Shown here: positions 44,121 through 51,800 of the stretch, piece after piece
Position numbering within the stretch: the first letter of the stretch is position 1
Layout: each line of letters begins with the position of its first letter
From: Nocardia vinacea NBRC 16497
Lineage (GTDB): Bacteria; Actinomycetota; Actinomycetes; Mycobacteriales; Mycobacteriaceae
Assembly: GCF_000308835.1 (NCBI RefSeq)
Contig: NZ_BAGN01000184.1
Span: 1-57,385, forward strand
Reading direction: 5' to 3'
Length of the DNA stretch: 57,385 nucleotides
Translations under genes and position numbers: made by a program
Notes under the pieces: model-generated
Told to the model about the DNA's origin: nothing
What the model saw: only the letters and a program-made list of their open reading frames with translations
Databases searched by the model: none

Positions 44121-44157
44121 GTTTCGCGCATGTGACACACCGGTTTCTACACGTCAC
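44121..44157 (-). promoter_or_regulatory. GlnR-type boxes upstream of narK-nirBD
   Basis: On the minus strand, GTCAC-ATGCGC-GAAAC (44136-44121) fits the GlnR consensus GTnAC-N6-GaAAC and the mycobacterial AC-N9-AC form exactly. A second, less perfect pair GTGAC-N5-GAAAC lies at 44157-44143. GlnR is the known nitrogen-limitation activator of these genes in actinomycetes. Confidence 0.7.
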
Positions 44158-44246
44158 AAACAGCCGATCTTGCAATTACCGGCCGGTGAGGTGTGACGCG
44201 GACAGCATGCTCGACGTCACACCACCTCGCAACTCGAACGGCGCGA

Positions 44247-45506
44247 TCAATTCCAGGTGTCTTCGAGCATGCGTGGCTTGCAGGCCTGCCATGCACCGGT
44301 GAGCAGCACCAGCACCGCGATGACGAGCATCGCGAACGGTGCGGCCCAGCCGCCGGTCGCGCTGTGCAACATGCCGAACAGCACCGGACCGACGCAGGCC
44401 ACCGCATATCCGACGCCCTGGGTGAAGCCCGACAGTGCGGCCGAACCCTGCGGGGTCCTGGTGCGCATATTGATCAGCGTCAGCGCCATCGGGAAGGTGC
44501 TCGGGCCGAGGCCCAACAGCACGACCCACAGCAACGGCACAGTCATCGGTGCGATCAGCAGTCCGGCGAATGCGGTGAAAAAGAAGACGGCACAACCCAC
44601 TACGAACGGGAACGGATTGCGGAACCGCGCGACCACCGTCGGTGCGGTGAACGCCGACACCAGCCCGACCAACGCGAACACACCGACCATGGTTCCGCCG
44701 AACCCGGCACTCGCGCCCGCTTCGGACAGGATCTTGGGCAGCCAGGTGAACATGGCGTAGGTGGTCAGCGAGGTCATACCGAACATGCCCGCCATCCCCC
44801 AGGCCACCGGCGAACGCCACACCTTGCCCTTGGGCTCCTGGGTCCGCGACGGCAGCGCCGTGCTGTCGACCCGATCGTGACCGCGGCGATCGCGCAGCAC
44901 ACCGAGCCACGGCAGCGCGGCCGCGAAGCCGAGAATCGCCCACAGCCCCAGGGAGATACGCCAGCCGTGCGCGTCGGCGACCGGCACCGCGATCAGCGCG
45001 GGCACCACGGTGCCGAGCTGGACCATGGTGATGTACAGCGAGCTCACCACCGCGAGCCGGTCCGGGAAATACCGCTTGACCAGCGGCGGAATAACGACAT
45101 TGCCGATGCCCATACCGCCGAGGGCCAGCGCGGAGAAGATCAGCAGTTCGGCCGTGCCGCCGACCACCGCCCGGATCAGCATGCCGAGTCCGGCCATCAG
45201 CATCGCGACGAGTGCGGTGCGCTCGAGCCCGATCCGGCGCACGAAAACCGGGGTGAGCAGACCCGAAACCGCGAACATCAGGGTCGGGATCATGCCGAAG
45301 ACACCGACGACGGCCGTCGAGTAACCGATATCGGCGCCGATGCGCTCGGCCAGCGGCGAGAATGCGGTGACGGCGACCCGGAGGGTGAGCGCGGACATCA
45401 CAATGGCGGCGAGGACGAGCAGTCGGCCTTCCGTCAGTGCACGTTTGCGCCACTCGACCCGGACATGTTCCGGGCGAGTGGTGGTTTCCGGGAGAGTTGC
45501 AGTCAC
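44247..45506 (-). CDS. MFS transporter, CynX/NimT type
   Basis: A ~419-residue membrane protein with about 12 TM segments. LLVLAAIVMSALTLRVAVTAFSPLAERIGADIGYSTAVVGVFGMIPTLMFA and RRIGLERTALVAMLMAGLGMLIRA resemble the cyanate/2-nitroimidazole exporter family. Substrate unknown. GTG 45506 is taken as start; TTG 45542 would place the N-terminus over the direct repeats of the probable promoter. Divergent from the GntR gene, whose product probably regulates it. Confidence 0.85.
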   Translation of the reverse strand: MTATLPETTTRPEHVRVEWRKRALTEGRLLVLAAIVMSALTLRVAVTAFSPLAERIGADIGYSTAVVGVFGMIPTLMFAVSGLLTPVFVRRIGLERTALVAMLMAGLGMLIRAVVGGTAELLIFSALALGGMGIGNVVIPPLVKRYFPDRLAVVSSLYITMVQLGTVVPALIAVPVADAHGWRISLGLWAILGFAAALPWLGVLRDRRGHDRVDSTALPSRTQEPKGKVWRSPVAWGMAGMFGMTSLTTYAMFTWLPKILSEAGASAGFGGTMVGVFALVGLVSAFTAPTVVARFRNPFPFVVGCAVFFFTAFAGLLIAPMTVPLLWVVLLGLGPSTFPMALTLINMRTRTPQGSAALSGFTQGVGYAVACVGPVLFGMLHSATGGWAAPFAMLVIAVLVLLTGAWQACKPRMLEDTWN

Positions 45507-45512
45507 CGCGAA

Positions 45513-45537
45513 ATCATAGGATGACCCGATGATAGGA
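45513..45537. promoter_or_regulatory. Direct repeats ATCATAGGA / ATGATAGGA between MFS and GntR genes
   Basis: Two near-identical 9-bp units at 45513-45521 and 45529-45537, 16 bp apart. The first is part of a TCAT-AGG-ATGA dyad. The likely GntR operator. Confidence 0.5.
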
Positions 45538-45571
45538 GGCAAGGATTTGTGATGGGCGGTACTCTGATGCC

Positions 45572-46243
45572 GTGCAACCCGTCCGGCGGACCAGCCTCAT
45601 TGCCCAGGTAACCGAGCAGCTGCGTGCCGAAATTCGTTCCGGCCGTTGGCCTATCGGCTCCCGAATCCCCACCGAACCGGAGCTCACCGAGCTCACCGGA
45701 ACCGGGCGGAATACGGTACGCGAGGCAGTGCAGGCGCTAGTCCATGCCGGGATGCTGGAGCGTCGCCAAGGCTCGGGCACCTATGTCATCGCGGCCTCGG
45801 AGGTCGGCGGCACCCTCGCGAAGTACTTCGCCGACGCGGAGGAACGCGATGTACTCGAGCTGCGCATGGCCGTGGACACCAATGCCGCGGCCTTGGCCGC
45901 GCGCCGTCGCGACGAGACCGATATCGCGAATCTGCGCCGGCTACTGGAGGAACGCAGTCAGCAGCACTGGGATGAACAGAATCTCGCGGCCATCGAGGCC
46001 GATGTGGAACTGCACCGCGCGATCGTCGTCGCCAGCCACAACGCGGTATATCTGGAGTTCTACGATTCGCTGCTGCCGATTATCGAACAGGTGATCCGGG
46101 CGCGAAGCGCGAAATCCGACGATGCCTACGACGCGGAACACAATGAATTGGTGCAGGCCGTTATCGATGGCGATCCGGATCGAGCGGCACAGGCCGCGAG
46201 GTGCTTCCTCGCTTCGCTGATCGCCGAATATCCGGACCGCTAG
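45572..46243 (+). CDS. GntR-family regulator, FadR (FCD) subfamily
   Basis: A 223-residue regulator. The N-terminal winged helix has LIAQVTEQLRAEIRSGRWPIGSRIPTEPELTELTGTGRNTVREAVQALVHAGMLERRQGSGTYV. The C-terminal FCD helical domain shows VLELRMAVDTNAAALAARR, Asp and His residues of the metal site (VELHRAIVVASHN) and EHNELVQAVIDGD. GTG 45572. Controls itself and/or the divergent MFS transporter. Confidence 0.9.
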   Translation: MQPVRRTSLIAQVTEQLRAEIRSGRWPIGSRIPTEPELTELTGTGRNTVREAVQALVHAGMLERRQGSGTYVIAASEVGGTLAKYFADAEERDVLELRMAVDTNAAALAARRRDETDIANLRRLLEERSQQHWDEQNLAAIEADVELHRAIVVASHNAVYLEFYDSLLPIIEQVIRARSAKSDDAYDAEHNELVQAVIDGDPDRAAQAARCFLASLIAEYPDR

Positions 46244-46282
46244 ACTTCTGGTCGGACGACCGAAAACTCTTGCGCCCGGCAG

Positions 46283-46298
46283 GTAACCAATAGGTCAC
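46283..46298 (+). promoter_or_regulatory. GlnR-type box upstream of the second narK
   Basis: GTAAC-CAATAG-GTCAC: two GTnAC half-sites with 6-nt spacing, matching the mycobacterial AC-N9-AC GlnR form, 133 bp before the narK start. Confidence 0.5.
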
Positions 46299-46431
46299 CG
46301 ACCGGCTCAACGCCGTGTGAGTCGGATTTGCCTGGAACGTCACTCGGGGCCATTCACACGCAACAAGCGGCTCTTACCTTTGTCTCGACCGCAGCTCGGC
46401 GAACCCACCGAGCCAGATCGAGAGGAAGCCG

Positions 46432-47916
46432 ATGACTGCCGCAGTAGCTGCCACCGGCCAGCAGTCGGACACCCCAGTATTCACGCACCAGAAAAGGGGG
46501 CGCTGGCTGGATCACTGGGAGCCGGACAACACCGAATTCTGGGAATCGGGTGGCAAATTCACCGCCCGCAAGAACCTGATCTTCTCCGTCTTCGCCGAGA
46601 ATCTCGGCTTCAGCGTCTGGGTCATCTGGGGCACCGTCGTGACCAGCATGGGCCTGGCGGGCTTCGACTTCCTGGCCGGACTCGGCAAGGGCAACCCGAC
46701 CGCGGTGAGCAATGCGCTGCTGCTGACCTCGACCCCGACGCTTGTCGGTGCGGCACTGCGCATTCCGTACACCTTCGCCATCCCTAAATTCGGCGGGCGA
46801 GCGTTCACGGCATTCAGTGCGGCCATGCTGCTCATCCCGACGCTGGGCCTCGCCTACTTCGTGAACCAGCCCGGCACCCCCATGTGGGTGTTCATGGTGC
46901 TTGCCGCACTGGCCGGCTTCGGCGGCGGTAACTTCTCGTCCTCGATGGCCAATATCTCGTTCTTCTTCCCGGAAGGGAAAAAGGGTGCGGCCCTCGGAAT
47001 CAACGCCGCGGGCGGCAATCTCGGTGTGGCACAGACCCAGTTGGTGCTGCCACTGCTGATCACCCTCGGCACGCACATCATGGCCAAGGACGCGGCGGGC
47101 TACCGCTTCGGTATCACGCTGTCGGTGCTGGTCTGGGTGCCGTTCATCCTGATCGCCATATTCGGCGCGCTGCGGTACATGGACAGCATCAGCACCGCGA
47201 AGGCCGACGGCAAGTCCTACAAGCTGGCGCTGACCAATAAGCACACCTGGGTGATGTCGTTCCTCTACATCGGCACCTTCGGTTCGTTCATCGGCTTCTC
47301 CTTCGCCTTCCCGACGCTGATCAAGGCCAACTTCCCGGATCTGGCCAAGATCGGCTGGATCACCACCCTCGGTAACCTCGCCTTCCTCGGCGCGCTGGTC
47401 GGCTCGTTCAGCCGTCCGTTCGGCGGCTGGATCTCCGATAAGGTCGGCGGCGCCAAGATGACCATCTTCGTCTTCGGCGGTATGGCGATCGCATGCGTGC
47501 TGATCATGGCCGGCTTGCAGGCCAAGAGCTTCCCGCTCTACCTGATCGCCTTCCTGGTGCTGTTCGTGCTGACCGGTATCGGCAACGGTTCGACCTACCG
47601 GATGATCCCGTCCATCTTCAGCGCCGAAGCCAAGAAGTACGCATCCGAACACGGACTCGACCTCACCGACGCCGTCGCCTCGGCCAAGCGCCAAGCGGGT
47701 GCCGCGATCGGAGTAATCGGCGCGATCGGCGCCTCCGGCGGCTACCTGCTCCAGCAGGCACTTCGCCTGTCCAACATCAACTTCCACAGCATGAACCCGG
47801 CCTTCTGGGCCTACGCCGGCGCCTTCCTGGTCATGGCCGCGGTCACCTGGTTCTTCTACCTGCGTTCCTCGTTCGCCGTGGCCCGTGTCCCCTCACTGGC
47901 CTACGCCAACGTGTAA
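46432..47916 (+). CDS. Second nitrate/nitrite MFS transporter, NarK type
   Basis: A 494-residue NNP-family transporter, clearly paralogous to the narK at 42533. It has the signature segments AGFGGGNFSSSMANISFFFPEGKKGAALGINAAGGNLGV and GVIGAIGASGGYLLQQAL and a closely similar N-terminus (LDHWEPDNTEFWESGGKFTARKNLIFSVFAE). The TM2-3 loop is longer here (DFLAGLGKGNPTAVSN). AGGAAG is 7 nt before ATG 46432. Could serve nitrate uptake for narGHJI or nitrite export. Ends at a strong hairpin. Confidence 0.92.
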   Translation: MTAAVAATGQQSDTPVFTHQKRGRWLDHWEPDNTEFWESGGKFTARKNLIFSVFAENLGFSVWVIWGTVVTSMGLAGFDFLAGLGKGNPTAVSNALLLTSTPTLVGAALRIPYTFAIPKFGGRAFTAFSAAMLLIPTLGLAYFVNQPGTPMWVFMVLAALAGFGGGNFSSSMANISFFFPEGKKGAALGINAAGGNLGVAQTQLVLPLLITLGTHIMAKDAAGYRFGITLSVLVWVPFILIAIFGALRYMDSISTAKADGKSYKLALTNKHTWVMSFLYIGTFGSFIGFSFAFPTLIKANFPDLAKIGWITTLGNLAFLGALVGSFSRPFGGWISDKVGGAKMTIFVFGGMAIACVLIMAGLQAKSFPLYLIAFLVLFVLTGIGNGSTYRMIPSIFSAEAKKYASEHGLDLTDAVASAKRQAGAAIGVIGAIGASGGYLLQQALRLSNINFHSMNPAFWAYAGAFLVMAAVTWFFYLRSSFAVARVPSLAYANV

Positions 47917-47933
47917 CCACATCACCGCTAGAC

Positions 47934-47974
47934 CCGAATGCCGCGCTGGACGAGGTCCCCAGCGCGGCATTCGG
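47934..47974 (+). terminator. Strong 16-bp-arm hairpin after the second narK
   Basis: CCGAATGCCGCGCTGG (47934-47949) pairs perfectly with 47959-47974 around a 9-nt loop, 18 bp after the stop. No T-tract. Confidence 0.7.
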
Positions 47975-47983
47975 CCGTCCACG

Positions 47984-48055
47984 AGTCGAATCACATTGCT
48001 ATGGTGGATATCACGCCGAGTCAGTAGGCAGCACAAGGGGGGCTCCGGCGCGATG
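47984..48055 (+). promoter_or_regulatory. Duplicated promoter/leader module, copy A
   Basis: Starts AGTCGAATC, includes TTGCTATGGTGG and TATCACG, then a GGGGGG ribosome site and ATG 48053. Over about 70 bp it matches 48712-48780 block by block, including the distance from TATGGT (a -10-like box at 48000-48005) to the ATG. Confidence 0.6.
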
Positions 48056-48085
48056 GCACACATCCGCATCACCACCCGCGACTGA
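48053..48085 (+). CDS. Ten-residue ORF MAHIRITTRD behind module A
   Basis: Its ATG stands exactly where the duplicated module B places the start of the 280-aa gene, and it has a poly-G ribosome site. It could be a translated leader peptide of the GNAT transcript, or the decayed first codons of a lost gene. Confidence 0.4.
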   Translation: MAHIRITTRD

Positions 48086-48170
48086 GCAGGGATCGCATTT
48101 GGCGGTCTCGGTCCGTCAACTGCGCCAGCACTTTACGCTGGAAAGCAGCCTCACACCGGGAGGGTGGGCA

Positions 48171-48710
48171 TTGGATAATTCCGAGGGGGCGGGGGAACCG
48201 GTGTTCCGGACCGCACGATTGGCGGATCTCGACGATATCGCCGCGCTGGAGCGAGAACATTTCGGCGACCTGTGCTACCCGTATGTGACGCTGCGGCAAC
48301 TGTTCGACCTGCACGGACCCGATTGGGTGGTGGCCGAAATCGGCGGCAGAGTGCGCGGCTACGCACTCGTCGGCGTCGGCACCCGGCGGCGCGGCTGGGT
48401 GATGGGTCTCGCGGTCGCACCCAACTACCGCAATCGGGGCCTCGGCCGCGCGCTGCTGGACCGGGCCGTGACGAGTTGCCGCACCGCACAGGCGGATTCG
48501 GTATACCTCACGGTGCGACCGACCGATCAGCGCACAGTCAAGCTGTACAAGAACGCGGGATTCCGTTGGGCCGGATACGAACAGCGCTACTTCGGCGCGG
48601 ACGAACCGCGAGATGTGCTGGTACACCGCATCGATCACTGGCCTACCACCTCGCGGTTCCCCGGACCGAACGACAAGCGATGGCTCAAGGGCGGTCGCGC
48701 ACCGGATTGA
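48171..48710 (+). CDS. GNAT-family N-acetyltransferase (RimI-like)
   Basis: A 179-residue acetyl-CoA-dependent acetyltransferase. VFRTARLADLDDIAALEREHFGDLCYPYVTLRQL opens the fold. The acetyl-CoA loop is GLAVAPNYRNRGLGRALLDRAV (Q/RxxGxG/A motif), followed by VYLTVRPTDQRTVKLYKNAGF, typical of protein N-alpha or side-chain acetylases. TTG 48171 is chosen because GGGAGG is 7 nt upstream; the frame is open further up. It ends 2 bp before promoter module B of the next gene. Substrate unknown. Confidence 0.82.
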   Translation: MDNSEGAGEPVFRTARLADLDDIAALEREHFGDLCYPYVTLRQLFDLHGPDWVVAEIGGRVRGYALVGVGTRRRGWVMGLAVAPNYRNRGLGRALLDRAVTSCRTAQADSVYLTVRPTDQRTVKLYKNAGFRWAGYEQRYFGADEPRDVLVHRIDHWPTTSRFPGPNDKRWLKGGRAPD

Positions 48711-48711
48711 T

Positions 48712-48780
48712 AGTCGAATCGCGTTGGTATGGTGGGTATCACGTCGAATGTGACGGCTGCACCCGGGGGAACACACGATG
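48712..48780 (+). promoter_or_regulatory. Duplicated promoter/leader module, copy B
   Basis: AGTCGAATC, TTGGTATGGTGG, TATCACG, GGGGG and ATG 48778 in the same spacing as copy A. TATGGT (48728-48733) is the -10-like box. Confidence 0.6.
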
Positions 48781-49620
48781 ACCGAATACGCGGGCCTATC
48801 CCAACTGTCACCTGCGGTCAATTCGATGACCATGCTCATCGATCGCCATGCCGACCGATACGCGGGCGAAATCACCGAATACTTCCAACAGGCCGAGGGC
48901 GAGTCCGAACAGCCGCTTCTCGACTCCTTGAACACCCATGTCGAGACATTGGAACTCGACTACGACCCGGTGAAGATCTCCCAGCCCGGCGACAACCTGG
49001 TCTTCTCCCATATCTACACGGCGGCACAGGAACCCGCCGCGGACGGCGACGGCCGGCTGCGCGCATTGACGGCTCTACTCGCCGCCGAGGTCGAATTCCG
49101 CGGACCACGACGGCTGAGCCGCACCCAGAACATCCGTATCGCGGAAACTTATGAGCATCTCGGCCGCGCGTTGATCGCGGCCGATCTGCCCCAACACGCC
49201 GTCCTGGCCTTCAAACGCGCGGTGGGACTGCACCGGGTCGAGGAGGACTTCGAGGCACAGGACCGCTGCGGGCATGCCTTGGCGCAAGCTCGCTGCCGCG
49301 CCGTCTATCCGGTCTGGAAGCGGATCCCGCATTGGACCCTGGAAGTGCTGTGCGGCTATGGTTTTCGGCCGTTCCGGCTACTCTGCTGGATCGCCGCCGT
49401 CCTGCTCATCGGCACCTTCGTGCTATGGACGACCGATGGCCAGCCGATCCCGACCGCGCTGCATATGTGCCTGATCAACTATCTGAATCCGCTCGGGCTC
49501 GGCGATCTCGAGGACATCAGGGGCGCCGGACGGACACTCCTGATCATCGAGGCCTACGCCGGACTCGTACTCAACTCGCTGTTCTTCGCATTGCTGGTCC
49601 GGCGATGGTTCCGGATCTGA
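48778..49620 (+). CDS. Unknown protein: helical-repeat N-terminus plus two-TM ion-channel-like C-terminus
   Basis: 280 residues. Residues ~95-180 look like one or two TPR-type helical hairpins (IRIAETYEHLGRALIAADLPQHAVLAFKRAVGLHRVEEDFEAQDRCGHALA). A TM segment follows (about 200-217, LLCWIAAVLLIGTFVLW), then a re-entrant-like stretch LINYLNPLGLGDLEDI with LGLGD at 239-243, and a second TM (about 256-277, LLIIEAYAGLVLNSLFFALLV). This TM-pore loop-TM layout matches two-TM potassium-channel-like domains, but the TVGYGD selectivity filter is replaced by PLGLGD. Converges with the SCO2521-like operon with an 8-bp gap. Function unknown. Confidence 0.65.
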   Translation: MTEYAGLSQLSPAVNSMTMLIDRHADRYAGEITEYFQQAEGESEQPLLDSLNTHVETLELDYDPVKISQPGDNLVFSHIYTAAQEPAADGDGRLRALTALLAAEVEFRGPRRLSRTQNIRIAETYEHLGRALIAADLPQHAVLAFKRAVGLHRVEEDFEAQDRCGHALAQARCRAVYPVWKRIPHWTLEVLCGYGFRPFRLLCWIAAVLLIGTFVLWTTDGQPIPTALHMCLINYLNPLGLGDLEDIRGAGRTLLIIEAYAGLVLNSLFFALLVRRWFRI

Positions 49621-49628
49621 TCGCAAGG

Positions 49629-50735
49629 CTAATCCGCGCTGTAGTCCTCGGTGCCGATCCTGGTGTGCCGCACCGCATCCAGTGTCGCCACCAGCACCCG
49701 ATTGTGCAGCTGATCGATCAATGCCCGCCGTCCCGCGGTGAAATCCGGATCGGTATTCAGCTGCGTCCACAGCCCGCGCAGCGCGGGCGGCGTATGCGCG
49801 CCGGGCACCCACAGATGTGCCAGGTGGTGCAGCACCGGGGCCAGTACCGCCACCGACTCCGCACTGCCCGGCAGGTACAGATCGGACTGCTCCAGCGCCG
49901 CGGCGGTGACCGACAGCAGCCAATCGTGCACCGCGAGATCCTCACAGAACCGCTGCACATCGGCCAGTTCCGCCTCGGTGCGCACGGTGATCAACGCGGT
50001 GCGGACCGTATCGTTCTGCAACCGGAACCACACAACCGGCTGCGCCGGATCACCGATCCGCGCCGCCCAGCGCAGCCTGGTCGTCCCCGATTGCACCGGC
50101 GTGTTCTGGTCGAGGCGGTGATCCATCCGAATGCGGCCGAGCAGCCGGTTGACGATCGACGCGAAATCGAGGGTGCCCACCGGCGGCGGGCCCGCGGCCA
50201 GGAAGCCCTCGGCCAGCCGGGCGCCCGTTTCTGCGGTGACCTTGGTGATCACCTCGGACACCCCGACCTGGCTCAGGTAGTGGGACCACGTCCGGCGCTG
50301 ATCGCCGGCGGCACGCACGACTCTGGTCTGTGCCGAACTCTGCAGCACCCGTCCGCCGACCACGACCGCATGCGTTGCCACCGTGCCGATCGCCCGCACA
50401 TCGGGATGCGAAGGGGCGGCCAATCGGCAATCCACACCCTCGGCGGTGGTCGGCGAAACCGCGAGCGACATCGGCCGCTCCCGCCACAGCATCGGACGTC
50501 CCGGCACCAGCTCGAGCAGTTCCTCGAGATCACCGCGTGGCAGCGGCGTGGCCGCGGGCAGCAGGCAGGTGTCCACCTCACCGAATACGATCAGGGGTCC
50601 GGCGGGTGTCCTGGTCTGTGCCGCACCGGCGCGCACCAGCAGGCGCACGGCTCGGCCACGACGCAGCTGCCTCAGATGCGGCGTCGAGCGGGCCGTGCGC
50701 ATCCGGCGCACGGCCGAATCGTTCGGTTCGTTCAC
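49629..50735 (-). CDS. SCO2521-like family protein
   Basis: A 368-residue protein that I place in the uncharacterised SCO2521 family by its operon position next to SCO2522/2523/2524-like genes and by sequence look (VRLLVRAGAAQTRTPAGPLIVFGEVDTCLLPAATPLPRGDLEELLELVPGRPMLWRERPMSLAVSPTTAEGVDCRL). No catalytic motif, TM segment or signal peptide is evident; the middle region is rich in beta-type strands. Last gene of the operon, starting 1 bp after the SCO2522-like stop. The family name is from memory and needs an HMM check. Confidence 0.7.
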   Translation of the reverse strand: MNEPNDSAVRRMRTARSTPHLRQLRRGRAVRLLVRAGAAQTRTPAGPLIVFGEVDTCLLPAATPLPRGDLEELLELVPGRPMLWRERPMSLAVSPTTAEGVDCRLAAPSHPDVRAIGTVATHAVVVGGRVLQSSAQTRVVRAAGDQRRTWSHYLSQVGVSEVITKVTAETGARLAEGFLAAGPPPVGTLDFASIVNRLLGRIRMDHRLDQNTPVQSGTTRLRWAARIGDPAQPVVWFRLQNDTVRTALITVRTEAELADVQRFCEDLAVHDWLLSVTAAALEQSDLYLPGSAESVAVLAPVLHHLAHLWVPGAHTPPALRGLWTQLNTDPDFTAGRRALIDQLHNRVLVATLDAVRHTRIGTEDYSAD

Positions 50736-50736
50736 G

Positions 50737-51753
50737 TCAGGATCCGTCCAGCAGGAAATGGGTGAGGCGTTCGGTCACCTTGCGCGATACGTCGATACCC
50801 TCCTCGTTGCCCCTGGCGACGATCTGATCCACCACTTCGTCGTCGAGTTGGATGTGATCGAGTATTACCCGCACCGCGTGCTCGATACCCAGATATCGCT
50901 GCGGCAGCAGCGAAAGTGACCGATATGCGGCAAAAGGTTTGGCTCGCGGATTCAGCTGGACCACCGCGGGCATCTCCCACCAACTGCTCGGCCATGGCAT
51001 ACCCGCCTCCCACGGCTGCGGCTCGACCACCGGCATACCGTCGAAGCGCAGCATGCCCAGTCGCAGCAACTGCCAGATGGAGGCCAGATACGGGCAGGAC
51101 CATTTGGTGAAGACTTCCTTGCGCCCGTTCACCTTTCGGGTCTGTTTGCTCCACATTTCGACATCGAGGAAAATCGAATGCTCGCGCCGCCCGAACTCCT
51201 CGGCCGGTTCGTACGGCTCGTCGTGCATGGCCTGCTCCGAGGGATCATCGGAGGCGCGTCGGCCATTGCACAGCCAGCCGGATTCCGCGGTGGGCGGTCT
51301 GCGTCCGTTCGCGCCCTCGGGCGGTTCGGCCACGATGCGGGCGCGGACCAACTCGGCCAGCTCGATACGCGGCGCGCTCACCGCGCCGTATTCGGCGGCC
51401 GGAACCTCCCAGCAGCCCGCCTCCCGCGCCAAATAGTCGATGCTCAAACCACATTCGTCGGCATTGCGCAGCAACTTGTCGAGGATTTCGCCGGGATTGG
51501 TATCGGACCGGAAATAGTCGTCGACCAGAAAGCAGGTGCTCACCCTGGCGCGCGGGCCGAATTCGATTTTCGCGGCCTCGGTGAATGCCGTGACCAGCGG
51601 CACGATCCGACGAAACTGCGTGCGAATCTTCTCCTCGCCATTGGCCAGATCGTGCATATAGAAATGTCCGACCTCGATCGACACATGGGACAGCGGCACC
51701 TTGGCGACGCGCGGGTGCTCGGTGGCCTCGCTGTAGCCTGCGGCATGCTCCAT
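50737..51753 (-). CDS. SCO2522-like family protein
   Basis: A 338-residue protein. The N-terminal part (VPLSHVSIEVGHFYMHDLANGEEKIRTQFRRIVPLV, STCFLVDDYF, CGLSIDYLAREAGC) is distinctive and reminds me of the SCO2522 family. The C-terminal part has a Trp-rich region (EPQPWEAGMPWPSSWWEMPAVVQLNPRAKPFAAYRSLSLLPQRYLGIEHAVRVILDHI). No known enzyme motif. ATG 51753 has GGAGG about 19 nt and AAGGG about 12 nt upstream. Lies 47 bp after the ATPase gene and 1 bp before the SCO2521-like gene. Confidence 0.72.
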   Translation of the reverse strand: MEHAAGYSEATEHPRVAKVPLSHVSIEVGHFYMHDLANGEEKIRTQFRRIVPLVTAFTEAAKIEFGPRARVSTCFLVDDYFRSDTNPGEILDKLLRNADECGLSIDYLAREAGCWEVPAAEYGAVSAPRIELAELVRARIVAEPPEGANGRRPPTAESGWLCNGRRASDDPSEQAMHDEPYEPAEEFGRREHSIFLDVEMWSKQTRKVNGRKEVFTKWSCPYLASIWQLLRLGMLRFDGMPVVEPQPWEAGMPWPSSWWEMPAVVQLNPRAKPFAAYRSLSLLPQRYLGIEHAVRVILDHIQLDDEVVDQIVARGNEEGIDVSRKVTERLTHFLLDGS

Positions 51754-51800
51754 GTGCTCGAAATCCCTTTCCTCCGATGGTGTTCTCGAGTTCGGTCGAT

